Positions 1 to 9,020 of a DNA stretch of 64,000 nt are shown here, piece after piece. Numbering within the stretch: the first letter of the stretch is position 1; each line of letters begins with the position of its first letter. The notes beneath the pieces were generated by a model that searched no databases, was not told where the DNA came from, and saw only the letters and a program-made list of their open reading frames with translations. This stretch comes from an unidentified eubacterium SCB49 (GTDB lineage: Bacteria; Bacteroidota; Bacteroidia; Flavobacteriales; Flavobacteriaceae), in contig ABCO01000004.1 of the NCBI GenBank assembly GCA_000170815.1, forward strand, positions 186,001 to 250,000, given 5' to 3'. The translations under genes and the position numbers were made by a program.

Positions 1-1
1 A

Positions 2-481
2 AGTAATGAAAAAATAGAGGAAATTGCTGCTGTATTTAAAAATGCTAAAAACTTTTTATACTTAGGAAGAGGAGTAAACTTCCCTGTTGCTCTTGAAGGA
101 GCATTAAAGTTAAAAGAGATATCATACATACACGCAGAAGGATATCCAGCTGCTGAAATGAAACACGGGCCAATTGCCCTTATTGATGATCAGATGCCTG
201 TAGTTGTGGTTGCTATAAACTGTAATCATTACGGTAAAGTAGTTAGTAACATAGAAGAAATTAAAGCACGAAGTGGTAAGATAATCGCAGTAGTGACTGA
301 AGGAGACACTGAAGTGGCTGCACTAGCAGATTATGTTATGGAAGTACCAGATACTCCAGAAACACTCACTCCGCTTCTTACTACTATTCCTTTACAGTTG
401 TTATCATATCACATTGCAGTGATGTTAGATAAAAATGTGGATCAACCACGTAATCTAGCAAAATCTGTTACGGTAGAATAA
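2..481 (+). CDS. glmS: Glutamine--fructose-6-phosphate aminotransferase (isomerizing), C-terminal part
   Basis: The 5' end lies outside the window; the open frame runs from base 2 to a TAA at 479-481. The visible residues are the second sugar-isomerase (SIS) domain of Glm[19 protein letters not shown], then the [14 protein letters not shown] segment that forms part of the fructose-6-phosphate site, and the conserved C-terminal end NLAKSVTVE. GlmS makes glucosamine-6-phosphate from fructose-6-phosphate and glutamine in the cytosol, the first step towards UDP-GlcNAc for peptidoglycan and LPS. The N-terminal glutaminase domain cannot be inspected. A strong hairpin terminator follows 20 bases after the stop. 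Confidence 0.95.
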   Translation, partial: SNEKIEEIAAVFKNAKNFLYLGRGVNFPVALEGALKLKEISYIHAEGYPAAEMKHGPIALIDDQMPVVVVAINCNHYGKVVSNIEEIKARSGKIIAVVTEGDTEVAALADYVMEVPDTPETLTPLLTTIPLQLLSYHIAVMLDKNVDQPRNLAKSVTVE

Positions 482-500
482 ACAAAAAACACATATACTT

Positions 501-544
501 AAAAAACTCCTTTTTATAGATCTTACTATAAAAAGGAGTTTTTT
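501..544. terminator. Bidirectional intrinsic terminator between glmS and the CoA ligase gene
   Basis: A 19-bp perfect stem (501-519 with 526-544) encloses a 6-base loop. It has an A-run on its left arm and a T-run on its right arm, so it can stop transcription from both sides. It separates two convergent genes. Confidence 0.9.
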
Positions 545-593
545 GTTTAAAACAAGCATGGCCTAACTACTTTGGTTAGGCATAACATGTTTA

Positions 594-1877
594 TTACCTC
601 TTATCTACTATTCTATTCAATTTTCCTCCTTGACTACGAGGTATTGAATTTGGATTTTTGAGCATCACGCCCATGGTTAAACCGACACTATTTTTAATCT
701 TTTTAATTAATTGTTGCTTCAATGCTAAACTTTCAACATCAACACCAGAAACAACTTCTACAGCAACTGTAACTCCATCCATTATTCCTTTTTTCTCAAC
801 AATTAATTGATAAATTGGACTTAAAGAAGGAAATTCATGTATCACTTCTTCCACTTGCGTATGAAATAAGTTAACTCCCCTAATTATCAACATATCATCA
901 GACCTTCCTTTAATAGAAGACATTTTAATATGTGTCCGTTTTGAATTTGGATCATAATTAATAGAACAAATATCATTTGTCCAATACCTTAAAACTGGAA
1001 AAGCTTCTTTAGTTAGCGTCGTAAACACTAACACACCTTCTTCTCCATAAGGTAAAGGCAATCCTGTATCTCTATCTACAACTTCAGGGAAGAAATGATC
1101 TTCCCAAATATAACTTCCCGTTCCTTTTTCTTCAAAATCTTCTTGTGATACTCCAGGGCCTATTATTTCACTTAAACCATAAATATTTGTAGCACTTACA
1201 TTTAAACCTTGTTCTACTTGAGTTCTAATAGCTTCTGTCCATGGTTCTGCTCCAAGTACTGCATATTTGACAGCTAAATCTTTAGAGTCAATATTATTTT
1301 TAATTAATGCTTCAGATAATGTTTGTGCATAAGAAGGTGTACAGCATATCATATCAGGTTTAAAATCCTGAAGAATGGTTAGTTGTCGTTCTGTCATTCC
1401 GCCAGAAACTGGAATTACCGCCATACCTAATTTGGTGGCACCACCATGAATTCCTAATCCACCTGTAAACAAACCATAACCATAGGCATTATGCAACTTC
1501 ATACCAGGTCTTGCACCTGCACAAGCTAAAGATCTTGCAACTACCTCATCAAAAACATCTAAATCTGCTTTTGTATACCCTACAACAGTTGGTTTACCTG
1601 TTGTACCACTTGAAGCATGAATTCTACTAATCTCATTTAAAGGCTTAGCAAACATTTTATACGGATAATTATCTCTTAAATCTGTTTTTTTAGTGAATGG
1701 AATTTTATGAAGATCGTCTATTGAATTAATATCATTTGGAGAAAGTCCAATCACATCAAATTGATTTTTATAAAACGGAACTGTCTTATAAAGCCGCTGT
1801 ACTAAAGCAGTAAGTCGAGTATTTTGCAATGCCCGTAGCTCTCGTAATGGCAAGGTTTCTATATTTTTATTATACAT
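594..1877 (-). CDS. Phenylacetate--CoA ligase family protein (PaaK-like)
   Basis: At 427 residues it matches the usual length of PaaK-type ANL enzymes, which activate aryl or related carboxylates with ATP and CoA. The adenylate-binding loop SSGTTGKPTV is at residues 89-98. YGLSEIIGPG and the C-terminal hinge region GRSDDMLIIRGVN are typical of the phenylacetate-CoA ligase subfamily. It is the last gene of a leftward set with the GMC oxidoreductase (40-base gap) and the aldehyde dehydrogenase, so it probably turns the acid made by those two enzymes into an acyl-CoA. No other paa genes (ring epoxidase, hydratase) are in view, so the true substrate is open. The family assignment is firm; phenylacetate as substrate is not. 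Confidence 0.88.
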   Translation of the reverse strand: MYNKNIETLPLRELRALQNTRLTALVQRLYKTVPFYKNQFDVIGLSPNDINSIDDLHKIPFTKKTDLRDNYPYKMFAKPLNEISRIHASSGTTGKPTVVGYTKADLDVFDEVVARSLACAGARPGMKLHNAYGYGLFTGGLGIHGGATKLGMAVIPVSGGMTERQLTILQDFKPDMICCTPSYAQTLSEALIKNNIDSKDLAVKYAVLGAEPWTEAIRTQVEQGLNVSATNIYGLSEIIGPGVSQEDFEEKGTGSYIWEDHFFPEVVDRDTGLPLPYGEEGVLVFTTLTKEAFPVLRYWTNDICSINYDPNSKRTHIKMSSIKGRSDDMLIIRGVNLFHTQVEEVIHEFPSLSPIYQLIVEKKGIMDGVTVAVEVVSGVDVESLALKQQLIKKIKNSVGLTMGVMLKNPNSIPRSQGGKLNRIVDKR

Positions 1878-1917
1878 AAATTAATAAATTATATTTATCG
1901 ATAAAGATAAAAGGACA

Positions 1918-3423
1918 TTAGCTATTTAAAATCATATCTGCAGCTTTTTCACCAATCATTATAGTTGGAGCATTAGTATTTCCGGAAACAACAGCTGGCA
2001 TAATAGATGCATCAGCAACTCTTAATCCTTTTACACCTCTCACCCTTAATTGTGGATCAACAACAGCCATACTATCAACACCCATTTTACAAGTACCAAC
2101 CATATGGTGATAGGTAGAACAAGATTTTCTAATATAATCTTCAATTGCAGCAGTATCAGCATTCTTTCCAGGGTATACTTCTTCTTTTACCCAGTCTTTC
2201 ATTGCATTAGTATATCCTAATTTTCTACACAATTTTACAGCTTCAAGCAACGCATTATAATCTGCCTGTTCACCTAAATAGTTAGGGTCAATATACGGTG
2301 AATCTTCAGCAACGGCAGAGTTTAATTTTATTTCTCCTCTACTAACAGGCCTAATTAATCCTGCACATAAAGTAAATGCATTTTCTGGACCTTCAAAGCC
2401 TGGAGCGTAATATGGCAGCCCCATAAAAAGTGGTTGTAAATCTGGACAAATCATATCTTCTCGACTTTTCCAAAATAACTGAGCTTCAAGAATGTTTGCC
2501 TGTGGAGCAGGAATCTGTTGTTTTGCTTCAAAAATAACACTTACCAATAAATGGTCATGTAAATTTTTACCAACACCAGGCAAATCAATAACACTTTCAA
2601 TACCATGCACTTTTAATTCTTCAGCATCACCAATACCAGAGAGCATCAATAATTGAGGAGATCCAATGGCTCCAGCTGAAACAATGACTTCTTTAGCAGC
2701 ATTAACCGTAAAAAACGCCCCTTCTTTTTTGTATTTTAAACCAACACATTGATCTCCTTCAAACAGTAATTTTTGTGCTGCGGCGTTTGTAATAATTGTT
2801 AAGTTCTCCCGTGATAGCACTGGTACCAAAAAAGCTTTTGCTGTTGAGCATCTTTCTCCTTCTGGCGTTACAGAAAGATCATTCATTCCTGCTCCCCAAA
2901 TGTTAGTATTAAAATCATCTGTAGTAGGTAATCCTATTTCTTTACAAGCAGCTATTGAAGCTATTGAAATTGGGTTTGGGTTTTTAATAGAAGTTACATG
3001 CATAGGTCCATCTGCACCATGAACATCACATTCACCTCTTTCAAAATTTTCAGATTTTTTAAAAAAAGGCAGAACACTTTCATAATCCCATCCTTGACAT
3101 CCTTGATAAGCCCAATTATCATAATCTGTATGATGGCCACGAATGTAAATCATTCCATTTATACTACTACTACCACCTAGTGTTTTTCCTCTAGGCCAAT
3201 ACCTCGGTGTATTTCCAGCGTTTTTTTGTGGTACCGTCATATATGCCCAATCCCTTTCAGTTTGCCAAGTAGCTGGCCAAGCATTAGGAGCTTGTATATT
3301 TGGATCATTGTCTGGACTTCCAGCTTCTAAAAGCAATACCTTATTGTTTGGGTTTTCTGAAAGTCTATTAGCAAGTACACAACCTGCCGAACCTGCACCT
3401 ATAATTATATAATCGTAATTCAT
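1918..3423 (-). CDS. GMC family FAD-dependent alcohol oxidoreductase (choline dehydrogenase-like)
   Basis: This 501-residue flavoprotein oxidises an alcohol to an aldehyde. The Rossmann FAD motif GAGSAG is at residues 9-14. GMC signature 1 (RGKTLGGSSSINGM) is at 78-91 and signature 2 (GAIGSPQLLMLSGIG) at 251-265. The C-terminal catalytic region has the HH pair at 439-440 and the SGNTNAPT segment around 480-487. It is about 50 residues shorter than Escherichia coli BetA. It sits between aldehyde dehydrogenase and CoA ligase genes, 36 and 40 bases away, which points to one pathway. There is no signal peptide, so it is cytoplasmic. The substrate could be choline, an aryl alcohol or another primary alcohol; the sequence alone does not decide. 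Confidence 0.88.
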   Translation of the reverse strand: MNYDYIIIGAGSAGCVLANRLSENPNNKVLLLEAGSPDNDPNIQAPNAWPATWQTERDWAYMTVPQKNAGNTPRYWPRGKTLGGSSSINGMIYIRGHHTDYDNWAYQGCQGWDYESVLPFFKKSENFERGECDVHGADGPMHVTSIKNPNPISIASIAACKEIGLPTTDDFNTNIWGAGMNDLSVTPEGERCSTAKAFLVPVLSRENLTIITNAAAQKLLFEGDQCVGLKYKKEGAFFTVNAAKEVIVSAGAIGSPQLLMLSGIGDAEELKVHGIESVIDLPGVGKNLHDHLLVSVIFEAKQQIPAPQANILEAQLFWKSREDMICPDLQPLFMGLPYYAPGFEGPENAFTLCAGLIRPVSRGEIKLNSAVAEDSPYIDPNYLGEQADYNALLEAVKLCRKLGYTNAMKDWVKEEVYPGKNADTAAIEDYIRKSCSTYHHMVGTCKMGVDSMAVVDPQLRVRGVKGLRVADASIMPAVVSGNTNAPTIMIGEKAADMILNS

Positions 3424-3459
3424 AATGTTTTATTTAAATTAGTTAAAGAGAAAAGAAGA

Positions 3460-4890
3460 TTAAGCCTTAGTAAGAACTTGCTTTTTAATACTTATTATTT
3501 GTGGGCTTGTAACAGATTTTAAACCCTCTACCCCAAACTCAACACCATAACCAGAGTCTTTAACCCCACCAAACGGCACCATAGGATGGATCGCTCCATG
3601 CTGATTAATCCAAACTGTACCTGTGTCTATTAAAGAGGCAACCCTTGCGGCTTCTTCTAAATCATCTCCCCAAACAGATCCACCTAAACCTGTTCTAGTA
3701 TCGTTTGCTTTTAGTATTGCTTCTTCTACTGTTTTATACTTAATTATCGGTAATACTGGACCAAATTGCTCTTCATCTACCAATCTAGCACCATTATCAA
3801 TATCCCCAACTAATGTAATTGGATAAAAATAACCTGCTCCATCCATTGGACTTCCGCCTCTAATAATAGTTGCACCATTTGCTTTTGCATCTTCAACTAG
3901 ATTATTAACCTTATCAAATTGCATTTTGTTCTGAATAGGCCCTAACAACACACCTTCATCCATTCCATTACCCATTGGCATTTGTGCTGAAATAGCGTCT
4001 AGCGCAGTTACCACTCTATCGTAATCATCCTCATGCACGTATAAGCGTTTTGCACAAGCACAAGTTTGTCCCATATTAATAAATGCCCCCCAAAATAAAT
4101 CACCTATCTTAGAGTGCATTTCTGTTCCAGGGAGAATAATCGCAGCATCATTCCCGCCACACTCTAACGTTAATCTGGCCATATTACCTTCAGAAGCCTC
4201 AATAATCTTACGGGCTGTACTTTCACTCCCTGTAAACATGATCTTATCCACTTCTTTACTGCTAGTTAACTGCGCACCTACTTTCCCATCTCCAGAGATA
4301 GAATTTAACACGCCTTCAGGTAAAACAGTATTCATTAACCTAATCATTTCTAAAGTACCAATAGTAGTATATTCAGACGGTTTAAGCACCACAGTATTTC
4401 CAGCGCGAAGTGCTGGAATAATTTGCCAAATAGCAATCATCAAAGGCCAGTTCCAAGGTGCAATTGCCCCAACAACACCTAATGGTTTTCGGTGCATTTC
4501 ATCTCTACGGGTATCATCTTCAAAAACGACTTCTACTGGTAAATCTAATGAAGCCGGCACTTGGGTCCACCCAACACAGGCTTGCATCTCAAACATAGCT
4601 CCTGGTCCTGCCATAGGTTTCCCTTGTTCTTTGGTAATCCAATTTGCTAAGTAATCAGTATTGTCAATAAGCACTTGAGAAACTTTCATTAAAATAGCTT
4701 TCCGCTCTTCATTTGTCTTTGCAGCCCATTTAGGCTGTGCAGCTTTAGCTGAAGTTATTGCTTCTTCAACATCAGATTTGCTTGAAATTGAAGCCTTTCC
4801 TATTAGTTCACCTGTAGCAGGATTTTTAACATCAAATGTATTTGCTGTAGAAACGGGATTACCGTTTATCGTAAAAGTATAGTTTTTCAT
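3460..4890 (-). CDS. NAD(P)-dependent aldehyde dehydrogenase
   Basis: A 476-residue ALDH superfamily enzyme that oxidises an aldehyde to a carboxylate. The oxyanion asparagine is in PWNWP (N147), the general-base glutamate in LECGGND (E243), and the catalytic cysteine in GQTC (C277). The usual LELGGK motif is here LECGGN, a small departure. It is the first gene of the leftward cassette and faces the AraC regulator across a 183-base divergent gap. Together with the GMC enzyme it would carry an alcohol through to the acid. Betaine-aldehyde, benzaldehyde-like or other substrates are all possible. Confidence 0.9.
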   Translation of the reverse strand: MKNYTFTINGNPVSTANTFDVKNPATGELIGKASISSKSDVEEAITSAKAAQPKWAAKTNEERKAILMKVSQVLIDNTDYLANWITKEQGKPMAGPGAMFEMQACVGWTQVPASLDLPVEVVFEDDTRRDEMHRKPLGVVGAIAPWNWPLMIAIWQIIPALRAGNTVVLKPSEYTTIGTLEMIRLMNTVLPEGVLNSISGDGKVGAQLTSSKEVDKIMFTGSESTARKIIEASEGNMARLTLECGGNDAAIILPGTEMHSKIGDLFWGAFINMGQTCACAKRLYVHEDDYDRVVTALDAISAQMPMGNGMDEGVLLGPIQNKMQFDKVNNLVEDAKANGATIIRGGSPMDGAGYFYPITLVGDIDNGARLVDEEQFGPVLPIIKYKTVEEAILKANDTRTGLGGSVWGDDLEEAARVASLIDTGTVWINQHGAIHPMVPFGGVKDSGYGVEFGVEGLKSVTSPQIISIKKQVLTKA

Positions 4891-5023
4891 CTCTTAGAAT
4901 GTTTTGTTAATACCGCAATTTATCTAAGTTTTAAATATTATATCTACATTATTCTACGTTATTAATTCATTATTCTGTAAATTACACTACAAATTAAACA
5001 CAATACTATATAAACTGAAATAT

Positions 5024-5051
5024 CCTTAATGTTTCTGAAGAATACTTAAGG
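5024..5051. promoter_or_regulatory. Candidate operator in the divergent aldehyde dehydrogenase/AraC region
   Basis: CCTTAA (5024-5029) and TTAAGG (5046-5051) form an inverted repeat with a 16-base spacer, just before the AraC start at 5074. In an AT-rich gap such repeats can arise by chance. Its place between a regulator and its likely target operon is the only support. Confidence 0.25.
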
Positions 5052-5073
5052 TGTCAATGTAATAATCATCATA

Positions 5074-5970
5074 ATGGTAGAAAAATTTATAGAACGCGGC
5101 ACAGATTACCCACTTCAACATGGTAAACTAAGTATTTATGAAACTAATTGTTCTTGTAAAAATGTAAAGTTTTATTTTAAAAGACACGTATTAACTTTAA
5201 TGCTACAAGGACATAAAACAATAGAAACAGATAATGTAAAGTTTGAATTTTTCCCAGGTTCATTTCTAATTCCTGAAAAGGAAACTATAAACACAATTAG
5301 CATCCCAAATGCTTCGGTTAATAATCCTACAAAATGTTTAGTTTTAGAACTAACTCCTTCTTATCTACAATCTATATATGAAGATATACTGCACACGACT
5401 AATAACTCACAACTACTACACAACGAACCCACAGATGGAGACAAAAAAATTTTTGTTTCTAATGACAAATTATTAATCCAAGCATTTACCCGTCTATACA
5501 AACATCAACTAGAACACAAAACAGCTAACAAATCGCTGATAGACGATTTAATAATTAAAGAAGTTTTATTAAGGCTTTTTTGCACTGAAGGATTAAACCT
5601 ACTGAAAATGGATTTTGAACAAAGCATTGAAGATACTGCGGTTAGAAAAGTGATCTCTTTCATACAAAATAATATTAAAGAAAAATTGACCACAGAAAAG
5701 TTAACTGAAATATCTGGTTTAGGGCAAACTACCTTTTTCAAAAAGTTTAAGGTTTGTACAGGACATACACCTATTGACTATATACGTCACGAAAGAGTGA
5801 GACAAGCTAAAATAATGATTAAAAAAGGAAATTATAGATTACAAGAAATAGCTTATAAATGTGGTTTTAATTCTTATGAATATTTCTGTAGTAGTTTTAA
5901 AAAAATTGAAAAAGCAAAACCTTCAGATTTTAAAAAAAAGATCTATTCTTCAAATACAGTATACAGTTAA
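5074..5970 (+). CDS. AraC family transcriptional regulator
   Basis: The 298-residue protein has an N-terminal cupin-like sensing half (roughly 1-150) and a C-terminal double helix-turn-helix (about 190-295). The second helix-turn-helix has the AraC pattern LQEIAYKCGFNSYEYFCSSF. It is transcribed away from the aldehyde dehydrogenase/GMC/CoA ligase set, the usual arrangement for an AraC activator and its operon. The inducer is presumably the alcohol substrate or a product of that pathway, but this is inference. No membrane segment is seen. Confidence 0.88.
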   Translation: MVEKFIERGTDYPLQHGKLSIYETNCSCKNVKFYFKRHVLTLMLQGHKTIETDNVKFEFFPGSFLIPEKETINTISIPNASVNNPTKCLVLELTPSYLQSIYEDILHTTNNSQLLHNEPTDGDKKIFVSNDKLLIQAFTRLYKHQLEHKTANKSLIDDLIIKEVLLRLFCTEGLNLLKMDFEQSIEDTAVRKVISFIQNNIKEKLTTEKLTEISGLGQTTFFKKFKVCTGHTPIDYIRHERVRQAKIMIKKGNYRLQEIAYKCGFNSYEYFCSSFKKIEKAKPSDFKKKIYSSNTVYS

Positions 5971-6006
5971 AAATATTGATTAAGTGTGCTTAATATATGT
6001 ATACTG
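5957..6006. other. Nested inverted repeats between convergent regulators
   Basis: CAGTATAC (5957-5964) pairs with GTATACTG (5999-6006). Inside lies a second hairpin, ATTAAG/CTTAAT (5979-5994), with a TGTG loop. The structure spans the end of the AraC gene and the gap before the convergent LuxR-type gene. It has no long T-run, so it would be an unusual terminator. Confidence 0.35.
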
Positions 6007-6010
6007 AAAA

Positions 6011-7213
6011 TTAAAGTTCGGTACGGTTCCCTATACCTAAAATATCATATATAATTTTAAGATGATATTTTACAGTATTTTCTGAAATAAAAAGCGCTGC
6101 ACCAATCTCTTTATTGGTTTTACCTTGCTTCACCAATACAATTATTTGATTTTGTCTTTCTGAAAGATTATAATCTTCAAGTTTTAATTTTGTTTGACCA
6201 GATTCGTTTAACTCCTTTGTAAGGCGTTCTAATTCTTCTCGATTTTTTTCAAGTTGCTGTTCTGCAACTAAACGTTTACGTTTAGCTATTTTAAAAAAAT
6301 AATACAAAAAGAACAAACTAATTGTTAATATAGAGATAAGACCTACCTGTATCCAGCGAATTTTTTTCTGTTCATTAGCCTCTTGAAGTCTTCGTTTTTC
6401 AAGTAGTTTTTTCTCTAATAATTGTAATCTACCGCTTTTATTATGGCCATTAAATTCAACGCTCAAATCTCTTACTTTTCTAGTGGCTTCTAGTGCACTT
6501 TCTAAATCTCCAATTTCAGAATAATAAAATGAAATATCATCATACATAGCAATAATATATATCTCAATATTATATTTCTCTGCATAATATAACCCCTTTT
6601 CAAAACTATCAATAACCTTATCATGTAACCCTTGTTTCTTATAAAGGCTTATTTTTTTTCGATACACAAGCGGTAAGTGACGTGGAGCACTTTTCTTTAA
6701 TAGTTCTAAAGATTTGTTTAAATAAACATCTCCTTCTTTATAATGGTCTTGTCTAATCTCTAAATAAGCTAAAGCAGAATAATAAAACCCTTGAGTTTCA
6801 TCATTTACATAAGACAAATCCTCTTCGGTAATTGTAGACACCATTTCGATTACCTTATCAAACTCTAGTAAGTCAAAATGAACGAATAATCTTTCAATTT
6901 TATACTCTATTAGTGCTTTTTCTTTCTCATCTGTTAATAAAGCAGCCTCTAAAGACAAGTCTAAATTTTCTAAAGCTTGAGTATAATTAAACAACCCCTT
7001 GTAAATGTTATATTTCTCTAAATAAGCCTTACTTATTTCTTTAGGTGTAGATGTAGGATCATAAATAATATTTTCTAAATCAATGATTTTTTGATCTGTT
7101 TTCACTAATTCATCAACCTTATCTTGATTTAGTTTTTGACTGCTATAAATTTCATTGCTAAAAGCATATTTAGATAAACTTAAACATAAGATTAGTAGAA
7201 TATATCGTAACAA
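6011..7213 (-). CDS. Membrane-anchored TPR/LuxR-type transcriptional regulator
   Basis: A 400-residue protein with an N-terminal signal-like segment (1-19), TPR-like helical repeats (about 30-270), one membrane span (WIQVGLISILTISLFFLYYFF, about 285-305), a charged coiled coil, and a C-terminal LuxR helix-turn-helix from about residue 348 (LSERQNQIIVL, GKTNKEIGAALFISENTVKYHL). The layout implies an envelope sensor that controls transcription directly from the inner membrane. This is common in Bacteroidota. The start codon is TTG; no ATG lies nearby in frame. The HTH ends abruptly after NRTEL, a few residues earlier than usual. It is divergent from the CsgG-like operon across a 400-base gap holding a candidate operator, so that operon is its most likely target. 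Confidence 0.85.
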   Translation of the reverse strand: MLRYILLILCLSLSKYAFSNEIYSSQKLNQDKVDELVKTDQKIIDLENIIYDPTSTPKEISKAYLEKYNIYKGLFNYTQALENLDLSLEAALLTDEKEKALIEYKIERLFVHFDLLEFDKVIEMVSTITEEDLSYVNDETQGFYYSALAYLEIRQDHYKEGDVYLNKSLELLKKSAPRHLPLVYRKKISLYKKQGLHDKVIDSFEKGLYYAEKYNIEIYIIAMYDDISFYYSEIGDLESALEATRKVRDLSVEFNGHNKSGRLQLLEKKLLEKRRLQEANEQKKIRWIQVGLISILTISLFFLYYFFKIAKRKRLVAEQQLEKNREELERLTKELNESGQTKLKLEDYNLSERQNQIIVLVKQGKTNKEIGAALFISENTVKYHLKIIYDILGIGNRTEL

Positions 7214-7240
7214 TTTTTAAGATTTTAAAGGTGTTTTTTA

Positions 7241-7248
7241 CAAATATA
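7241..7248 (-). promoter_or_regulatory. Candidate -7 box for the TPR/LuxR regulator
   Basis: The minus strand reads TATATTTG, an exact match to the Bacteroidota TAnnTTTG element, 28 bases upstream of the TTG start. No TTG element was found at the usual -33 distance, so support is partial. Confidence 0.4.
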
Positions 7249-7436
7249 GAGTGTAAAAGACGATAAACTGTCATATTATACCTACAAAAAGTATTAATTC
7301 AGCTTATATTTTTAGTCACATAAATTTATTCTTTTTTAAAACAGAGAACTACCTGAACTTTACTTGCATCGTATCTGTTACTGATGATTTTAACAAAAAA
7401 CAAGTAAACTCCTACAAAACAGCACTTTAAGACAAA

Positions 7437-7497
7437 ACTACCTAGCGGGTAGTCAACAAAAAAAACTGCTTTTTATTAAAACTACCCGCTTACTACC
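7437..7497. promoter_or_regulatory. ACTACC repeat cluster, candidate regulator-binding site
   Basis: AGCGGGTAGT (7444-7453) is a perfect inverted copy of ACTACCCGCT (7481-7490). ACTACC occurs three times on the plus strand (7437, 7481, 7492). The last two are 11 bases apart, about one helical turn. The first also pairs with GGTAGT at 7448-7453. These GC-rich blocks stand out from the AT-rich surroundings and lie between a LuxR-type regulator and its neighbour operon. Binding by that regulator is inference. Confidence 0.45.
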
Positions 7498-7613
7498 TAT
7501 CAATTTTTAGGTTGTATCTTGAAACTTGCCCAATTTTGGCCTCGATAAAAAACTTGAATAAAAGAGAACTTTAAGACGTTAGAGTTCGATTTTTTTCGCA
7601 AAAAACAATTAAA

Positions 7614-8513
7614 ATGAACAAAAAACTATTTATCATTTTTCTGTTTTTCTCTAGCTTAAAAATATTAGCTCAAGAAAAAATAAGTATTGCGTTTATACCA
7701 ATATCTTATGATGAAACAATGATCAGCAAAGCAGATGCTCAAACCATTCAGCAATCTGTATTAAACAAATTTGTAACAGCTCGAAAATTCTCAGTAGTAG
7801 ATAGGGAGCAATTAGACGAATTAGAAAACGAAAAAAACCTACAAAGAACCGAATCATTTATGGATAGTGAACCTAATGTAACCGATGGTGTTAGTTTAGG
7901 TGCAAGCTATTTAATTTCTACTTCAATATTAAGCTTAAGGCATTCTGAAATAAGAAGAGGTTGGGAATCAATGCTTCAATTACAAATTAAAGTATTAGAT
8001 ATTTCTACTGGACAAATATTAGCAACAGAAAACATAAGCAGTGAATTTATTGAACCTTCTAACCTGATATTAAAAGCCCGAAAAGAATATTTATCTAAAG
8101 ATGAATTAAAAGTGATCTCTGATAAAGAGGATCGTCTTGAAGAAATACAATCTCATAAGGAAGATGCCTTTATTATGGCATTACAACGTTTAGAGTTAAA
8201 CATTCAAAAATTTACAGGGAAAAATTTTCCTGTGGCACTTGAAATTATAAACTGGAACGAGAAAGCAAAAGGCCAATTCATAATAAACGGAGGTCATAAA
8301 ATAGGATTATATCCAGGCCAAATGCTAGACATCCAAGAAGTAACAGAGGTGACTATAGCAGACAAAACAATTGAGAGAAATAAAAAAATAGCTATTGCTA
8401 CAGTCATTAGAGTAGATGACGATAATTTCTCTGAAGCAAAAGTAATTTATACTGAAAAAGCTTTTAAAAGCGCTATCAAAAACGAAAGCAAATTAAGAGT
8501 CTTAACACAATAA
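7614..8513 (+). CDS. CsgG/LpoB-like periplasmic protein
   Basis: The 299-residue protein starts with a signal peptide (about 1-20, cleavage after ILAQ or nearby). Residues about 22-200 resemble the CsgG/TolB-like fold: KISIAFIPIS, then KFSVVDREQLDEL and a LGASYLISTSIL strand. Unlike true CsgG it has no lipobox cysteine. A C-terminal domain (about 205-299) contains GHKIGLYPGQMLDI, similar in style to the C-terminal domain of flagellar FlgT. It leads an operon of four exported proteins; the next gene is 27 bases away. The sequence supports an envelope role. A pore-forming role like curli CsgG is not supported. Confidence 0.7.
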   Translation: MNKKLFIIFLFFSSLKILAQEKISIAFIPISYDETMISKADAQTIQQSVLNKFVTARKFSVVDREQLDELENEKNLQRTESFMDSEPNVTDGVSLGASYLISTSILSLRHSEIRRGWESMLQLQIKVLDISTGQILATENISSEFIEPSNLILKARKEYLSKDELKVISDKEDRLEEIQSHKEDAFIMALQRLELNIQKFTGKNFPVALEIINWNEKAKGQFIINGGHKIGLYPGQMLDIQEVTEVTIADKTIERNKKIAIATVIRVDDDNFSEAKVIYTEKAFKSAIKNESKLRVLTQ

Positions 8514-8540
8514 AATAATAACAAATTCAACTAAGAAAAT

Positions 8541-9020
8541 ATGAAAACATTACAATTAACCGTATTAGCACTTTTATTAGTACTAGGTAGCTGTTCTACA
8601 ACAAAAGTATACAACCCACACTCAGACTCATCTGTAATAGCACACGACACACAAGGGGCTGTTACCTTACGTGGCTATGGACCAGAGGTAGAGAGTAAGA
8701 AAGGAAAAGGAGATAGAAATGCTGTAAAATTAGCTCAAAAGAAAGCTTTACAACAATTATTTTACTTTGGTTTTGTAGGTACCGATTTTAAAAACCCAAT
8801 GATTAGAAAAGGGGAATCTGTAGAAACAAAACACAAAGCATATTTTGATAAGTTTTGGGAAAGTGGATACTTACGTTTCGTTACAGATTCTAAAGACACA
8901 CTGTACGAATGTAAAGACGAGAAAAACTGTGTAAGTGCTTCATCTGTTTTTACTATAAACTACAACATGTTGCGTAAAGAATTTGAAAACAATAAAATCA
9001 TCAATAAAATAGGATTTTAA
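8541..9020 (+). CDS. Small lipoprotein with LPP20-like features
   Basis: A 159-residue lipoprotein: signal peptide ending in the lipobox LGSC (C18). The mature part has TLRGYGPEV followed by RNAVKLAQKKALQQLF, which resembles the LPP20 family pattern of a short strand and an alanine-rich helix. A cysteine pair occurs near the C-terminus (YECKDEKNC). Its stop codon overlaps the next start by one base (TAATG), so the two are translationally coupled. Function is unknown. LPP20, CsgG-like and FlgT-C-like domains occur together in flagellar FlgT; here they would be on separate proteins. That comparison is an inference from sequence style only. Confidence 0.65.
   Translation: MKTLQLTVLALLLVLGSCSTTKVYNPHSDSSVIAHDTQGAVTLRGYGPEVESKKGKGDRNAVKLAQKKALQQLFYFGFVGTDFKNPMIRKGESVETKHKAYFDKFWESGYLRFVTDSKDTLYECKDEKNCVSASSVFTINYNMLRKEFENNKIINKIGF

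Larger units (their letters stand above)
7214..7613. other. Divergent regulatory gap between the TPR/LuxR regulator and the CsgG-like operon
   Basis: No gene is seen in these 400 bases. The gap holds a -7-like box for the regulator (7241-7248, minus strand) and the ACTACC repeat cluster at 7437-7497. The last 50 bases before the CsgG-like gene are A-rich. No good TAnnTTTG box was found for the rightward operon. Confidence 0.6.

Noticed and set aside
4238..4654. Plus-strand frame of 138 codons inside the aldehyde dehydrogenase gene
   Set aside because: The minus strand carries all ALDH motifs; this is an antisense shadow.
1918..4890. betBA glycine betaine synthesis genes
   Set aside because: The neighbouring CoA ligase and AraC regulator fit a catabolic pathway better, and the GMC enzyme is shorter than BetA; no BetI or choline transporter is nearby.
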